From: Pseudomonas alkylphenolica
GTDB lineage: Bacteria > Pseudomonadota > Gammaproteobacteria > Pseudomonadales > Pseudomonadaceae
Assembly: GCF_004025535.1 (NCBI RefSeq)
Contig: NZ_QJRG01000050.1
Coordinates: 115,589 to 179,588 of the forward strand
Length of the DNA: 64,000 nt
Reading direction: 5' to 3'
Below, piece by piece: positions 53,768 through 63,148 of this stretch. Position numbers and translations under genes: made by a program. A model generated the notes under the pieces. The model was not told the DNA's origin. It searched no databases and saw nothing but the letters and a program-made list of their open reading frames with translations. Numbering within the stretch: position 1 is the first letter of the stretch; the number at the start of each line of letters is the position of its first letter.

Positions 53768-54592
53768 TTACTGCAGGTTGCCGGCGACGGCAATGGTTTG
53801 CGCGGTGATGTAGTTGGATTCGGGCGAGCAGAACAGGTACACGGCGTCGGCCGCTTCCTGTGCGGTGCCCGGACGGCCAAGCGGGTTGCGTTGGGCGAAC
53901 GATCTGGCCGCTTCCGGGCTGATGCCGACGCGGATGTCACGCCCTTCGATGTTCACGGTCGCACCGGCATGGGCGTCGGCGCAGGTCATGCGGGTTTCAA
54001 TGAAGCCGAAAGCCACCGCGTTGACGTTGACCTTGAAGCGGCCCCACTCGCGGGCCAGCGCACGGGTCATGCCGATTACCCCGGCCTTGGCCGAGGAGTA
54101 GTTCATTTGCCCGGCATTGCCGTTAAGGGCAGACACCGAAGAAATGTTCACGACTTTGCGGAACACCTCGCGCTCCTGCGCCGCTTCAGCCTGGGCCTGG
54201 GCCTTGATGATCGGGTAGGCGGCGCGCAGGATGCGAAACGGTGCTGTCATGTGGCAGTCAAGGATCGCGTACCACTGCTCGTCGCTCATTTTCTGGATCA
54301 CGTCGTCCCAGGTGTAACCGGCGTTGTTGACGATGATGTCGATGGCGCCGAAGTGATCCATGGCGGTCTTGACGTAGCGCTCACCAAAGTCCGGGGCGCT
54401 GACGTTTCCGTGGCACACAGCCGCTTCGCCACCCAGCTTGCGGATCAGTTCTGCGGTTTCGTGGGCCGGATCGGCATCCAGGTCGTTGATCACGATACGT
54501 GCGCCTTCGCTGGCCAGTTTCAGGGCGATCTGCTGGCCGATGCCGCGACCGGAACCGGTGACCAGTGCGACTTTGCCGTCGAGTTTTGCCAT
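53768..54592 (-). CDS. SDR family oxidoreductase, probable 3-hydroxyacyl-CoA dehydrogenase
   Basis: A 274-aa SDR with cofactor motif TGSGRGIG, NNAG (IIVNNAGYTW), the catalytic Ser in NISSVSA and YSSAK. Residues around NVNAVAFGFIETRM are typical of FabG-like enzymes acting on CoA or ACP thioesters. It is the last gene of the minus-strand group acyl-CoA dehydrogenase, thiolase, MaoC, MaoC, SDR, and so probably oxidises the 3-hydroxyacyl-CoA formed by the MaoC hydratases (inference). It begins 26 bp after the MaoC stop codon. Confidence 0.88.
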   Translation of the reverse strand: MAKLDGKVALVTGSGRGIGQQIALKLASEGARIVINDLDADPAHETAELIRKLGGEAAVCHGNVSAPDFGERYVKTAMDHFGAIDIIVNNAGYTWDDVIQKMSDEQWYAILDCHMTAPFRILRAAYPIIKAQAQAEAAQEREVFRKVVNISSVSALNGNAGQMNYSSAKAGVIGMTRALAREWGRFKVNVNAVAFGFIETRMTCADAHAGATVNIEGRDIRVGISPEAARSFAQRNPLGRPGTAQEAADAVYLFCSPESNYITAQTIAVAGNLQ

Positions 54593-54618
54593 GGGGTGTT
54601 GCTCCTCAATAAGGGGGA

Positions 54619-55035
54619 TTACAGGGCGATCACGGCGTCACCAACGATCTTGGTCTCGCCGTATTGATTGGTGGTACTCACTTCAACCTTGATGCGTTGC
54701 TCGCCTTGCGCTTCAAAGCGCTCGATCACGGTGCCGGTGCAGGTGATCTGGTGGCCCAGGTGGGTAATGCCGAGAAAGCGCACGCCGAACTCGCGCAACT
54801 GGCGCTGGTCCACCCACTGCGTGAGCAGGCGGCCCAGGTAGGCCATCGACAGCATTCCGTGGGCGAACACATCGGCCATGCCGGCCTTGCGTGCGTAATC
54901 GGTGTCGATATGAATGGCGTTGTGATCGCCCGAAGCGCCAGCGAACAACGCCAGGGTGGTGCGGTTGATCGCCGGCAGGGCGAGGGGCGGCAAGCTCTCG
55001 CCGACCTTGATTGTTTCGAGGCAGGTAGCGTTCAT
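54619..55035 (-). CDS. MaoC-like enoyl-CoA hydratase subunit
   Basis: A 138-aa single hot-dog protein with the R-hydratase motif region FAGASGDHNAIHIDTDYARKAG, containing the Asp and His catalytic pair of MaoC (R)-specific hydratases, followed by FAHGMLSMAYLGRLL. Half-size MaoC proteins commonly work as heterodimers, and the adjacent 146-aa MaoC protein (15 bp upstream) would be the partner, as known for steroid side-chain hydratases. It hydrates enoyl-CoA thioesters. Confidence 0.87.
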   Translation of the reverse strand: MNATCLETIKVGESLPPLALPAINRTTLALFAGASGDHNAIHIDTDYARKAGMADVFAHGMLSMAYLGRLLTQWVDQRQLREFGVRFLGITHLGHQITCTGTVIERFEAQGEQRIKVEVSTTNQYGETKIVGDAVIAL

Positions 55036-55049
55036 CAGGGTTCTCCGTC

Positions 55050-55490
55050 TTAGCCGTTGCGCTGCACAAGCACGCTGCGCAGGTCCGCGACGTGTTCACC
55101 GTGCTGGTTGGTGACGCGGGTTTCGCGCACCACGAATTCCAGGGCACCGCCTTTTTTGTCGTAGATGTCGGCGATGCGTACATCGAAGCGCAGCGTGTCA
55201 CCGGCGTAGGCCATGCGGTGGTAACGGAACGACTCTTCGCCGTGGAGGACGCGCGCGGTGACGATGCCCAGCTCATCGCGCCAGGCATTGGACGGGATCT
55301 GGAACTCCAGCGAGAACAGAAAAGTCGGCGGCAGTGGCAGGTTGGGGTGACCGGCGTCGCGAGCGGCCTGCTCGTCGAAATAGATCGGGTTGGTTTCCCC
55401 CGTGGCCTTGGCGAAAAAGCGCAATTGCCCGGCTTCGGCGGTGGCGAGGAAGGTAGGCAGTTGCTTGCCAATGTGTTTCTTGTCGATCAT
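55050..55490 (-). CDS. MaoC-like protein, FAS1-type dehydratase subunit
   Basis: A 146-aa hot-dog protein of the N-terminal MaoC (FAS1-like) type: IGKQLPTFLATAEAGQLRFFAKATGETNPIYFDEQAARDAGHPNLPLPPTF. It has the substrate-binding side of the heterodimeric hydratases and lies upstream of the catalytic MaoC subunit. Together they should hydrate a 2-enoyl-CoA in beta-oxidation. It ends 15 bp from the next gene and starts 29 bp after the thiolase stop codon. Confidence 0.85.
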   Translation of the reverse strand: MIDKKHIGKQLPTFLATAEAGQLRFFAKATGETNPIYFDEQAARDAGHPNLPLPPTFLFSLEFQIPSNAWRDELGIVTARVLHGEESFRYHRMAYAGDTLRFDVRIADIYDKKGGALEFVVRETRVTNQHGEHVADLRSVLVQRNG

Positions 55491-55519
55491 CTGGATGGCT
55501 CCTTTACAGGCCGGGCGCG

Positions 55520-56704
55520 TCAGTTTTTCTGGTACACGGTCACCACGCAGGCGCCGCCCAGGCCGAGGTTGTGCTGCACGGCGATGCGTGCGTTCTGTAC
55601 CTGGCGCTGCGCGGCGGTGCCACGCAACTGGTGGGTCAGTTCAAAGCACTGGGCAAGGCCGGTGGCACCCAGCGGGTGGCCCTTGGAGAGCAGGCCGCCG
55701 GAGGGGTTGGTGACCCATTCGCCGCCATAGGTGTTGTCGCCGTCGCAGACCAGTCGCTCGCCAGCACCTTCGGCACACAGGCCCAGGCCTTCGTAGGTCA
55801 GCAGTTCGTTCTGGGCGAAGCAGTCGTGCAATTCGATGACGTCGATGTCTTTAGGGCCAATGCCGGCCTGGTTGTAGGCGATGTCGGCGGCCATGCGTGT
55901 CATGTCGAAGCCGACCACGCGGATCATGTCGTTGGCGTCGTAGGTGCTGGGCAGGTCGGTGGTCAGCGCCTGGCCTGCAATCAAGACATCGGTGCGCAGG
56001 CCGTGTTTCTTCGCGAACGCTTCGGAGACCACGATGGCTGCTGCGGCCCCGCATGTAGGCGGGCAGGCCATCAGGCGGGTCAGTACTCCTTCCCAAAGCA
56101 TCGGCGCGGCCAGAACTTCTTCGCTGCTGACGACATTGCGAAACACCGCCAACGGGTTGTTGGCCGCGTGGCGGCTGGCCTTGGCGCGGATCTTGGCGAA
56201 GGTGTCGAGGCGGGTACCGTACTTTTGCATGTGCGCATAGCCGGCACCGGCAAACTGGCGAATGGCGGTCGGCAGGTCAGGCATGCCCACCAGTTCGTTG
56301 GTCAGCTTCAGTGCACGCTCGGTGGCCGGGGCGCGGTCGCTCCAGGCCGACTTCAGGGCACCCGGGTTCATTTGCTCGAAACCGAACGCCAGGGCGCAGT
56401 CCACAGCACCGCTGGCCACGGCCTGGCGCGCCAGGAACAGTGCCGATGAGCCGGTGGCGCAGTTGTTGTTGACGTTGACCAGCGGTATGCCGGTCATGCC
56501 CACGCGGTACAGCGCCTTCTGCCCGCAGGTGGAGTCGCCGTAGACATAACCGGCATAGGCCTGCTGGATGTCATTGAAATCCAGGCCGCAATCAGCCAGG
56601 GCCTGACGGATTGCCTGCTCGCCCATGACGTCGTAAGGCTCGTTGGTGCCCGGCTTCTTGAACTGGATCATGCCGACGCCGGCCACAAATACGTGTTGGC
56701 TCAT
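55520..56704 (-). CDS. SCP-x-like thiolase / lipid-transfer protein thiolase domain
   Basis: A 394-aa thiolase-fold protein of the SCP-x/SCP2 thiolase group: HVFVAGVGMIQFKKPG at the N-terminus, the nucleophile Cys in NVNNNCATGSSALFLA, ELHDCFAQNELL in place of the usual NEAF motif, and SKGHPLGATGLAQCFELTHQLRG near the C-terminus. Enzymes of this type cleave 3-ketoacyl-CoA with branched or sterol-like acyl parts or act as aldolases together with DUF35 proteins. No DUF35 gene is present here. A strong Crc-type motif precedes the start. Confidence 0.88.
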   Translation of the reverse strand: MSQHVFVAGVGMIQFKKPGTNEPYDVMGEQAIRQALADCGLDFNDIQQAYAGYVYGDSTCGQKALYRVGMTGIPLVNVNNNCATGSSALFLARQAVASGAVDCALAFGFEQMNPGALKSAWSDRAPATERALKLTNELVGMPDLPTAIRQFAGAGYAHMQKYGTRLDTFAKIRAKASRHAANNPLAVFRNVVSSEEVLAAPMLWEGVLTRLMACPPTCGAAAAIVVSEAFAKKHGLRTDVLIAGQALTTDLPSTYDANDMIRVVGFDMTRMAADIAYNQAGIGPKDIDVIELHDCFAQNELLTYEGLGLCAEGAGERLVCDGDNTYGGEWVTNPSGGLLSKGHPLGATGLAQCFELTHQLRGTAAQRQVQNARIAVQHNLGLGGACVVTVYQKN

Positions 56705-56715
56705 CGTAGTTTTCC

Positions 56716-56725
56716 TTGTTGTTTT
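56716..56725 (-). promoter_or_regulatory. Candidate Crc/Hfq CA motif before the thiolase gene
   Basis: Sense strand AAAACAACAA leads directly into GGAAAA, 11 nt before the ATG. Confidence 0.55.
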
Positions 56726-56731
56726 GAGGGT

Positions 56732-57871
<1,140 letters not shown>

Positions 57872-57967
57872 GCAAGACTCCTCAGTGATCACGGGCCGGC
57901 TGTGCGGCCAGGCGCGAGTTGCGCCGTTGAACTGAGGGTTACGATAGGCTGGGGTACACAGGGCGAA

Positions 57968-57988
57968 CGCCACCCGAGGTGGGTGGCG
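57968..57988. promoter_or_regulatory. CCACCC/GGGTGG dyad 2 (candidate operator)
   Basis: CGCCACCC-GAGGT-GGGTGGCG is a perfect 8-bp dyad, 97 bp upstream of the acyl-CoA dehydrogenase start, between it and the stop of the MalT-like regulator gene. It shares the CGCCACCCG core with dyads 1 and 3. Confidence 0.5.
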
Positions 57989-58014
57989 GGGCAGGGAACT
58001 CGCGGTCGTCGCAG

Positions 58015-58055
58015 CCCTTGTGGGAGCTGGCAAAGCCTGTGATCGAGCGCGAAGT
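58015..58055. repeat. Degenerate REP-like element
   Basis: CCCTTGTGGGAGCTGGCAAA and the following CGAGCGCGAAG resemble the TTGTGGGAGCGGGC...GCGAAG pattern of Pseudomonas REP elements, with several mismatches. It lies downstream of the regulator gene. It is weak and could be a decayed copy. Confidence 0.35.
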
Positions 58056-58069
58056 GGTGGAAAATTCGC

Positions 58070-60880
58070 CTACACGGGCCCTGAACCGCTTTGCGATTCA
58101 AGATCGCGCACACGCGCTACTGCTTCATCGCGGCTGCTGACGCCGAGCTTGCTGTAAATATGGCTCAAGTGCCATTTCACGGTTTCCGGAGACAACCCCA
58201 GCGCGCGGGCGATCTTCTTGTTGGGCAGGGCCTGTGCGAGCAGTCGGACCACTTCGATTTCACGCTCGCTCAATGGCTCCATGCCGCTGGTCAGCGCCTT
58301 GCTCGGCGTTGCCGGGGCAGCTTTTGTTGTCGGAACGGCTGGTGCTTTCACCTGCGCTTCCTGCAGCCGTTCAACGTAGAACGCCAGTACCGGGTCCAGT
58401 GTCTCCCGGCTGGCGATTTCACTGATCAACGCCAAGGCATTGGGGTGGGCATCAAGCAGGCTGCGCAGCAAACCGAAGCGTTGCCCGCGACGCAAGGCTT
58501 CAAGCACCTTGTCTCGCGCCGCCTGGGTGTTACCGCGCTGGGCTTCGATCACCGCGCTGAGCACCAGCAGGCGCACCGTACCGAGCTGGCGGCGGTGCAC
58601 TTCGCAGAGTTCAATCAAGTGTTCAATGCGCGCCAGCGCGCCATCCAGATCGCCTTCATGCAGCTGCCAGCGCGCCCGCGCATTTTCAGTGAGGATGCGA
58701 ATTTCCTTGAGCGCGGTATGCCCGACATCCGGGTGACGGGCATCAATGGCTTCCAGGCGCAACAGTTTGGCGTGTGCCTGCGCAGGCTGCCCGAGCATGA
58801 TCAGCCAGCGGATTTGCCAGGTCAGGCTGTAGGCCTGCAGGCGCTCAAGCCCCAGCTTGATCGCGTACTCATCGAGGCGTTCGACATAGGCCAGGGCTTC
58901 CTGATGATTGCCTGCCATCCACTGCACGTGCCACAACACCTGCATCACGCGTAGCACCGAGTCGGGAATGGAGATCCGCTCAAGAATGTCGACCCAGCCC
59001 GACAGCAGTTTGAACGCGCCATCGACATCGTTGGTTTCGTAGAGCACTTCACCCAGCAGGGCCACAGAAAGGTATGTCGCGTCGGCACCGGCTTTGCCGC
59101 ACTGCGTGGCTTCGTGCATGACATCCCGGTAAACCCGCTCCGCCAGCTTCATCTGGCCTTCCAGCGCGTGGCTCAAGCCGAGCATGCAGCGGCCCTGAAG
59201 GCTGCCAGCGGTGGTGCCCAGCAGGGGCTCGCCATTGATCAGCAACATCGGCCGCTCGAGTTGCACCTGGCGCGCCTGTTCGTATTCGCCCCGATGCATG
59301 TACAGCCAGGAAAGGATATTGGCGCAGGAACCCAGCGCCACGGCGTTGCTGCCAGGGGGAGGGTTGAGCAACTGTGGCAGCACGGTCATCGCCGCGTCGG
59401 TGTCATCGCGCTGCAGGGCAAGTGAGGCGCGCAGCAAGGCGATCATGAAGCGGTCATGGACATCGCTCTCGGGCACGTCCCTGAACAGCTGATCCAGGCT
59501 CTGGATACAGCCCGTGAAATCCCGTGCATAGAGCTGCATCCGGGCCTTGAGAATGCGCAGTTTTACCCGTGCCTGCACTTGCTCGACCGGCAACAGGCGA
59601 ACCAGTTCAATGAGCATGCGCAGATCGCCATGGGCATACAGCGATTCGGTGTGCTGTTCCACAAGGTCGGCGGCAGCGTCGGGGTCGCCGGACATGACCG
59701 CATGATGCACCGCTTCATCCAGGTGCTGGTGCTGACCAAACCAGGCCCAGGCCCGAGCGTGCACGGCCTGTTGTTCGGTCTGGCTGCGCGAGTCGAAATA
59801 CTTGAGCAGGGTTTCCCGCAGCAATGGGTGCAGCCGGTACCAGGTCTCGCGCTCGGGGCTGTCTACCGGAATCAGGAACAGGTTGTCGCGTTCAAGGTGT
59901 GCAAGCAGCGCATTGGCGTCGTGGACGGCCTGCGGGTTGCCGCTCAGGGCCGCGCACAACGAGGCGCAAAAGCGGTTGCACACGGCCATGAGCAGCATCA
60001 GGTCGAGGTCGGTCGGTGACAGATGCGACAACACCTCGACTTCAAAGAAATCGGCAAACGCCTTGTCGTCCCGCACCTGCGCCTGGCTGGCGGCGGCGGG
60101 GCGGTTCTTCTTGCGGCTGACAGCCAGCAGTTGCAGGCCGGCCACCCAGCCATCGGTCAGCTCATGCATTTGCCTGGCGTCGCGGGCGTCGATCTGGCCC
60201 AGTTGGGCGTTGAGAAACTGCTCGGACTCGGCGGGCGTGAAGCGCAAGTCGCGCAGGTTCAGCTCCAGCACCTGTTCCTGACTGCGCAGACGTGCCAGCG
60301 ACAGCGGCACGGCGCTACGAGACACCAGGGCCAGGTGCAGGTTGACCGGGGCGTAATCAAGCAGCCATTGCAAGGCCTGGTGAATGCCGACGTCGGTCAG
60401 GTGATGGAGGTCGTCGAGCACCAGCACCAGTTCCCGGCCACGGCTGGCAATGCTGCGTACCAGGGTGATAACGGTGCGCTCGACGGCTTCGCTATCGATG
60501 CCGCGACCTTCGAGCTGGGTGGCTTCGTGGACCAGGCCCGGATCGATCTGACCGAGGCTGGCCAGCAGGTAGTCGATAAAGCGCGTCAGCTCGTTGTCGT
60601 CGGCAGACAGCGTCAACCAGGCCACGTCAAAGCCTAGCGGCATCAGCGCCTGACGCCAGGCAATCAGCGTCGAGGTTTTGCCGCAGCCTGCCGGCCCCTT
60701 GAGCACGATGCAGCGCTGACGGCGTGCCCTGAGCATCTGCTCCTGCAGGCGTTCCCGGGAAATCAGCCGCCCGGTACTGCGCGGCGGGATCAGTTTGCTG
60801 CTGACGATCGGCGACTGGGCCGGATTCAGGACCGGGCGTGTGGGCGTGTCCGAGGCTGTGGGCTTACGGGGTTTGTCCAT
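58070..60880 (-). CDS. MalT-like LuxR family ATP-dependent transcriptional activator
   Basis: A 936-aa STAND/LAL-type activator. The NTPase domain has Walker A GPAGCGKTS (62-70) and Walker B LVLVLDDLHHL, followed by a winged-helix region and a long helical repeat sensor (about 400-850) rich in TPR-like helices (LHEGDLDGALARIEHLIELCE). The C-terminal LuxR HTH is LSEREIEVVRLLAQALPNKKIARALGLSPETVKWHLSHIYSKLGVSSRDEAV. I use the ATG at 60880. An in-frame GTG at 60916 is possible. It lies between the dehydrogenase operon and the divergent CaiB operon and is the obvious regulator for both. Confidence 0.9.
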   Translation of the reverse strand: MDKPRKPTASDTPTRPVLNPAQSPIVSSKLIPPRSTGRLISRERLQEQMLRARRQRCIVLKGPAGCGKTSTLIAWRQALMPLGFDVAWLTLSADDNELTRFIDYLLASLGQIDPGLVHEATQLEGRGIDSEAVERTVITLVRSIASRGRELVLVLDDLHHLTDVGIHQALQWLLDYAPVNLHLALVSRSAVPLSLARLRSQEQVLELNLRDLRFTPAESEQFLNAQLGQIDARDARQMHELTDGWVAGLQLLAVSRKKNRPAAASQAQVRDDKAFADFFEVEVLSHLSPTDLDLMLLMAVCNRFCASLCAALSGNPQAVHDANALLAHLERDNLFLIPVDSPERETWYRLHPLLRETLLKYFDSRSQTEQQAVHARAWAWFGQHQHLDEAVHHAVMSGDPDAAADLVEQHTESLYAHGDLRMLIELVRLLPVEQVQARVKLRILKARMQLYARDFTGCIQSLDQLFRDVPESDVHDRFMIALLRASLALQRDDTDAAMTVLPQLLNPPPGSNAVALGSCANILSWLYMHRGEYEQARQVQLERPMLLINGEPLLGTTAGSLQGRCMLGLSHALEGQMKLAERVYRDVMHEATQCGKAGADATYLSVALLGEVLYETNDVDGAFKLLSGWVDILERISIPDSVLRVMQVLWHVQWMAGNHQEALAYVERLDEYAIKLGLERLQAYSLTWQIRWLIMLGQPAQAHAKLLRLEAIDARHPDVGHTALKEIRILTENARARWQLHEGDLDGALARIEHLIELCEVHRRQLGTVRLLVLSAVIEAQRGNTQAARDKVLEALRRGQRFGLLRSLLDAHPNALALISEIASRETLDPVLAFYVERLQEAQVKAPAVPTTKAAPATPSKALTSGMEPLSEREIEVVRLLAQALPNKKIARALGLSPETVKWHLSHIYSKLGVSSRDEAVARVRDLESQSGSGPV

Positions 60881-60974
60881 GGGGCTGTCCGAATCTTTTT
60901 TATTTTGAAGGTGCACTGAACCCGGACGAGTGTAACCCACCGTCGGCAAGACAGAACCCTGTGTTCGGCTTTCG

Positions 60975-60991
60975 CCACCCGATGCGGGTGG
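60975..60991. promoter_or_regulatory. CCACCCG/CGGGTGG dyad 3 (candidate operator)
   Basis: CCACCCG-ATG-CGGGTGG is a perfect 7-bp dyad in the 198-bp divergent spacer, 94 bp before the regulator start and 87 bp before the CaiB start. It matches dyads 1 and 2 and would allow autoregulation. Confidence 0.5.
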
Positions 60992-61078
60992 TCGACGCCA
61001 GCGTTGCGGTTGATTAACTGGGCGGCACAACAATAGGGGTGCTGCCTGGCGCTCCGTCAGATCAATGGAGCGGCGGCA

Positions 61079-62233
61079 ATGGGTGTATTGAGCGGCATTC
61101 GAGTGGTGGAGTTCGCGGCAATCGGCCCGGCGCCTTTTGGCACGATGTTGCTGGCCGACATGGGCGCCGACGTGGTGCGCATCGACCGACCGCAGGCACC
61201 GAGCGACCTGGGCCCGAAGCTGGAAGGCAAGCGTGTCGATGTGACCGGGCGCAACCGTCGCTCGCTGACGCTGGACCTCAAGTCCCCGCAAAGCGTTGCG
61301 GCGGCGCTGGAACTGATCGAGCGCGCCGACGTATTGATCGAAGGCTTTCGTCCGGGCACCCTGGAACGCCTGGGGCTTGGCCCCGAGGTAGCCCTGGCAC
61401 GCAATCCGCGGCTGGTGTATGCGCGCATGACCGGTTGGGGCCAGACCGGGCCAATGGCCGAGCGTGCCGGGCATGACCTGAACTACATCGCCCTGTCCGG
61501 TGTGCTGTCGGCCATCGGTCCGGCCGGCGGCCGTCCGGTGCCGCCGCTGAACCTGGTGGGCGATTACGGCGGAGGCGGCATGCTGCTGGCCATGGGCGTG
61601 CTGGCGGCGCTGTTGAATGTGCAGCGTGGCGGTGCCGGGCAAGTTGTCGATGCCGCAATGACCGAAGGTGCGGCACAGTTGGGGTCGGCGATCTGGGGGC
61701 TGCTGGCTGGCGGTGACTGGCAGGAACAGCGTGGCAGCAACCTGCTCGATGGTGGCGCGCCGTGGTACGACACCTATGAGACCGAGGATGGCCTGCACAT
61801 GTCGATCGGGCCGATAGAGTCGCGGTTCTATGCGCAGATGCTGGAGATCCTCGGGCTGGCGGACGCCGACCTGCCGCACCAGCATGACCGCGCCGGTTGG
61901 CCGCGCCTGCGTGAGGCGTTCACCGCCGCCTTCCTTGGCCGTACCCGCACACAGTGGGCCGAGGCCTTTGCCGCCAGCGATGCCTGCGTGGTGCCGGTGC
62001 TCGGCCTTGCCGAAGCTGCCGATCATCCCCACAGTCGGGCCCGCGGCAGCTTCATCGAGGTCGATGGCGTGGTACAGCCGGTTCCTGCCCCGCGTTTTCT
62101 TGGCACCCCTTCGGCGCAGCCGCGACCCGCCCCGCAACGCGGCGAGCTGGGTCATGCGGCATTGCGCGACTGGGGCTTCGACAGCGTTGCCATCGAGCGT
62201 CTGCAGGCGTCAGGCCTGGGTTTCAAAGCCTGA
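61079..62233 (+). CDS. CaiB/BaiF family protein, alpha-methylacyl-CoA racemase-like
   Basis: A 384-aa class III CoA-transferase-fold protein: LSGIRVVEFAAIGPAPFGTMLLADMGADVVRIDRP, then RAGHDLNYIALSGVLSAIG with the His, and LVGDYGGGGMLLAMGVLAAL with the Asp of the racemase active pair. These motifs fit alpha-methylacyl-CoA racemase, which sets the 2-methyl configuration needed by acyl-CoA dehydrogenase, better than formyl- or carnitine-CoA transferases. GGAG precedes the ATG. Together with the SCP-x-like thiolase it suggests breakdown of methyl-branched chains, such as isoprenoid or sterol side chains (inference). Confidence 0.85.
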   Translation: MGVLSGIRVVEFAAIGPAPFGTMLLADMGADVVRIDRPQAPSDLGPKLEGKRVDVTGRNRRSLTLDLKSPQSVAAALELIERADVLIEGFRPGTLERLGLGPEVALARNPRLVYARMTGWGQTGPMAERAGHDLNYIALSGVLSAIGPAGGRPVPPLNLVGDYGGGGMLLAMGVLAALLNVQRGGAGQVVDAAMTEGAAQLGSAIWGLLAGGDWQEQRGSNLLDGGAPWYDTYETEDGLHMSIGPIESRFYAQMLEILGLADADLPHQHDRAGWPRLREAFTAAFLGRTRTQWAEAFAASDACVVPVLGLAEAADHPHSRARGSFIEVDGVVQPVPAPRFLGTPSAQPRPAPQRGELGHAALRDWGFDSVAIERLQASGLGFKA

Positions 62234-62284
62234 TAGCGCAGCCGTGAACACCCCCTGGAAGTCCCGCAGCGCTGGAGTTAGGCC

Positions 62285-63088
62285 ATGACCATTCAGTTCA
62301 AAATCATCAACCACGTGGCACTGATCACGCTCGATGCGCAGCCGTTGAACAACGCGCTCACCGTCAGCGACCTGATGCACCTGCGCAAGACCCTGGTGGC
62401 CTGCCAGGATGATGAGCAGGTCCGCGTCATTGTGCTCACCGGTGCCGGAGATCGCGCGTTCTGCTGCGGTGGCGCTCACCGCGAACCGCTGCTGGCAGCT
62501 CAAGGCTACGTTGCCGGCGCGATGAAAAGCCGCGAAACCGAAGCCGAGGAGGGCGGTTACGCCCGACTGTTCGACTTCACTGATCTGGAAATCTGGAAAC
62601 CGGTGATCGCCGCGGTCAATGGTGCCTGCCTGGGTGGCGGACTGGAGCTGGCGCTGCAGTGCGATGTGCGTATCGCCACGGCCAGCGCCATATTCGGCTT
62701 GCCTGAAGTACATGAGGCCAGCATTCCGGCCGCCGGTGGCGTGCAATACCTGCTGCGCGCGGTGCCAGCGGCCCATGCGATGAAAATTGCCCTGAGCGGC
62801 GAGCCGATCGACGCCGAGCATGCCTTGCGCATTGGCCTGGTCAGCGATCTGGTAACCCGCGACCAACTGCTGCCGTGCGCCCTGGAACTGGCTGAGCGCA
62901 TTGCCGCCAACGGGCCACTGGCGGTGCAATCGATCAAGCGTCTGGCGGTGCAGACGGCTCACTTGTCTTCCCGGGAGTTCGTTGCCCAGGCCCATCTTTA
63001 CTGGGGGCTGCTGCGAGACAGCAACGACCTTGCCGAAGGGCGTGCAGCGCTTGCCGAGAAACGCCCGCCCAAATACACCGGTGCCTGA
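62285..63088 (+). CDS. Enoyl-CoA hydratase/isomerase (crotonase) family protein
   Basis: A 267-aa crotonase-fold protein. The oxyanion-hole strands are DRAFCCGGAHRE and AAVNGACLGGGLELALQCDVRIA, and the catalytic Glu candidates are in LPEVHEASIPAAGG. The loop after the first oxyanion motif is long (QGYVAGAMKSRETEAEEGG). It begins 51 bp after the CaiB stop, with GGAG 7 nt before the ATG. Its role beside the MaoC pair may be hydration or double-bond isomerisation of a different intermediate. Confidence 0.88.
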   Translation: MTIQFKIINHVALITLDAQPLNNALTVSDLMHLRKTLVACQDDEQVRVIVLTGAGDRAFCCGGAHREPLLAAQGYVAGAMKSRETEAEEGGYARLFDFTDLEIWKPVIAAVNGACLGGGLELALQCDVRIATASAIFGLPEVHEASIPAAGGVQYLLRAVPAAHAMKIALSGEPIDAEHALRIGLVSDLVTRDQLLPCALELAERIAANGPLAVQSIKRLAVQTAHLSSREFVAQAHLYWGLLRDSNDLAEGRAALAEKRPPKYTGA

Positions 63089-63124
63089 TAGCGCCTCCCA
63101 CCGTTGTGTTCTTCCTTGCCCGAC

Positions 63125-63132
63125 AACAATAA
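63125..63132 (+). promoter_or_regulatory. Candidate Crc/Hfq CA motif before the acyl-CoA synthetase gene
   Basis: AACAATAA fits AAnAAnAA and lies 16 nt before the ATG, upstream of the CAGGAG ribosome binding site. Confidence 0.5.
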
Positions 63133-63148
63133 TTTTCAGGAGAACCCC

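Noticed and set aside
60881..62155. N-terminal extension of the MalT-like regulator to 1361 codons
   Set aside because: The extension is antisense to the CaiB gene and has no homology. The ATG at 60880 gives the normal length of the family.
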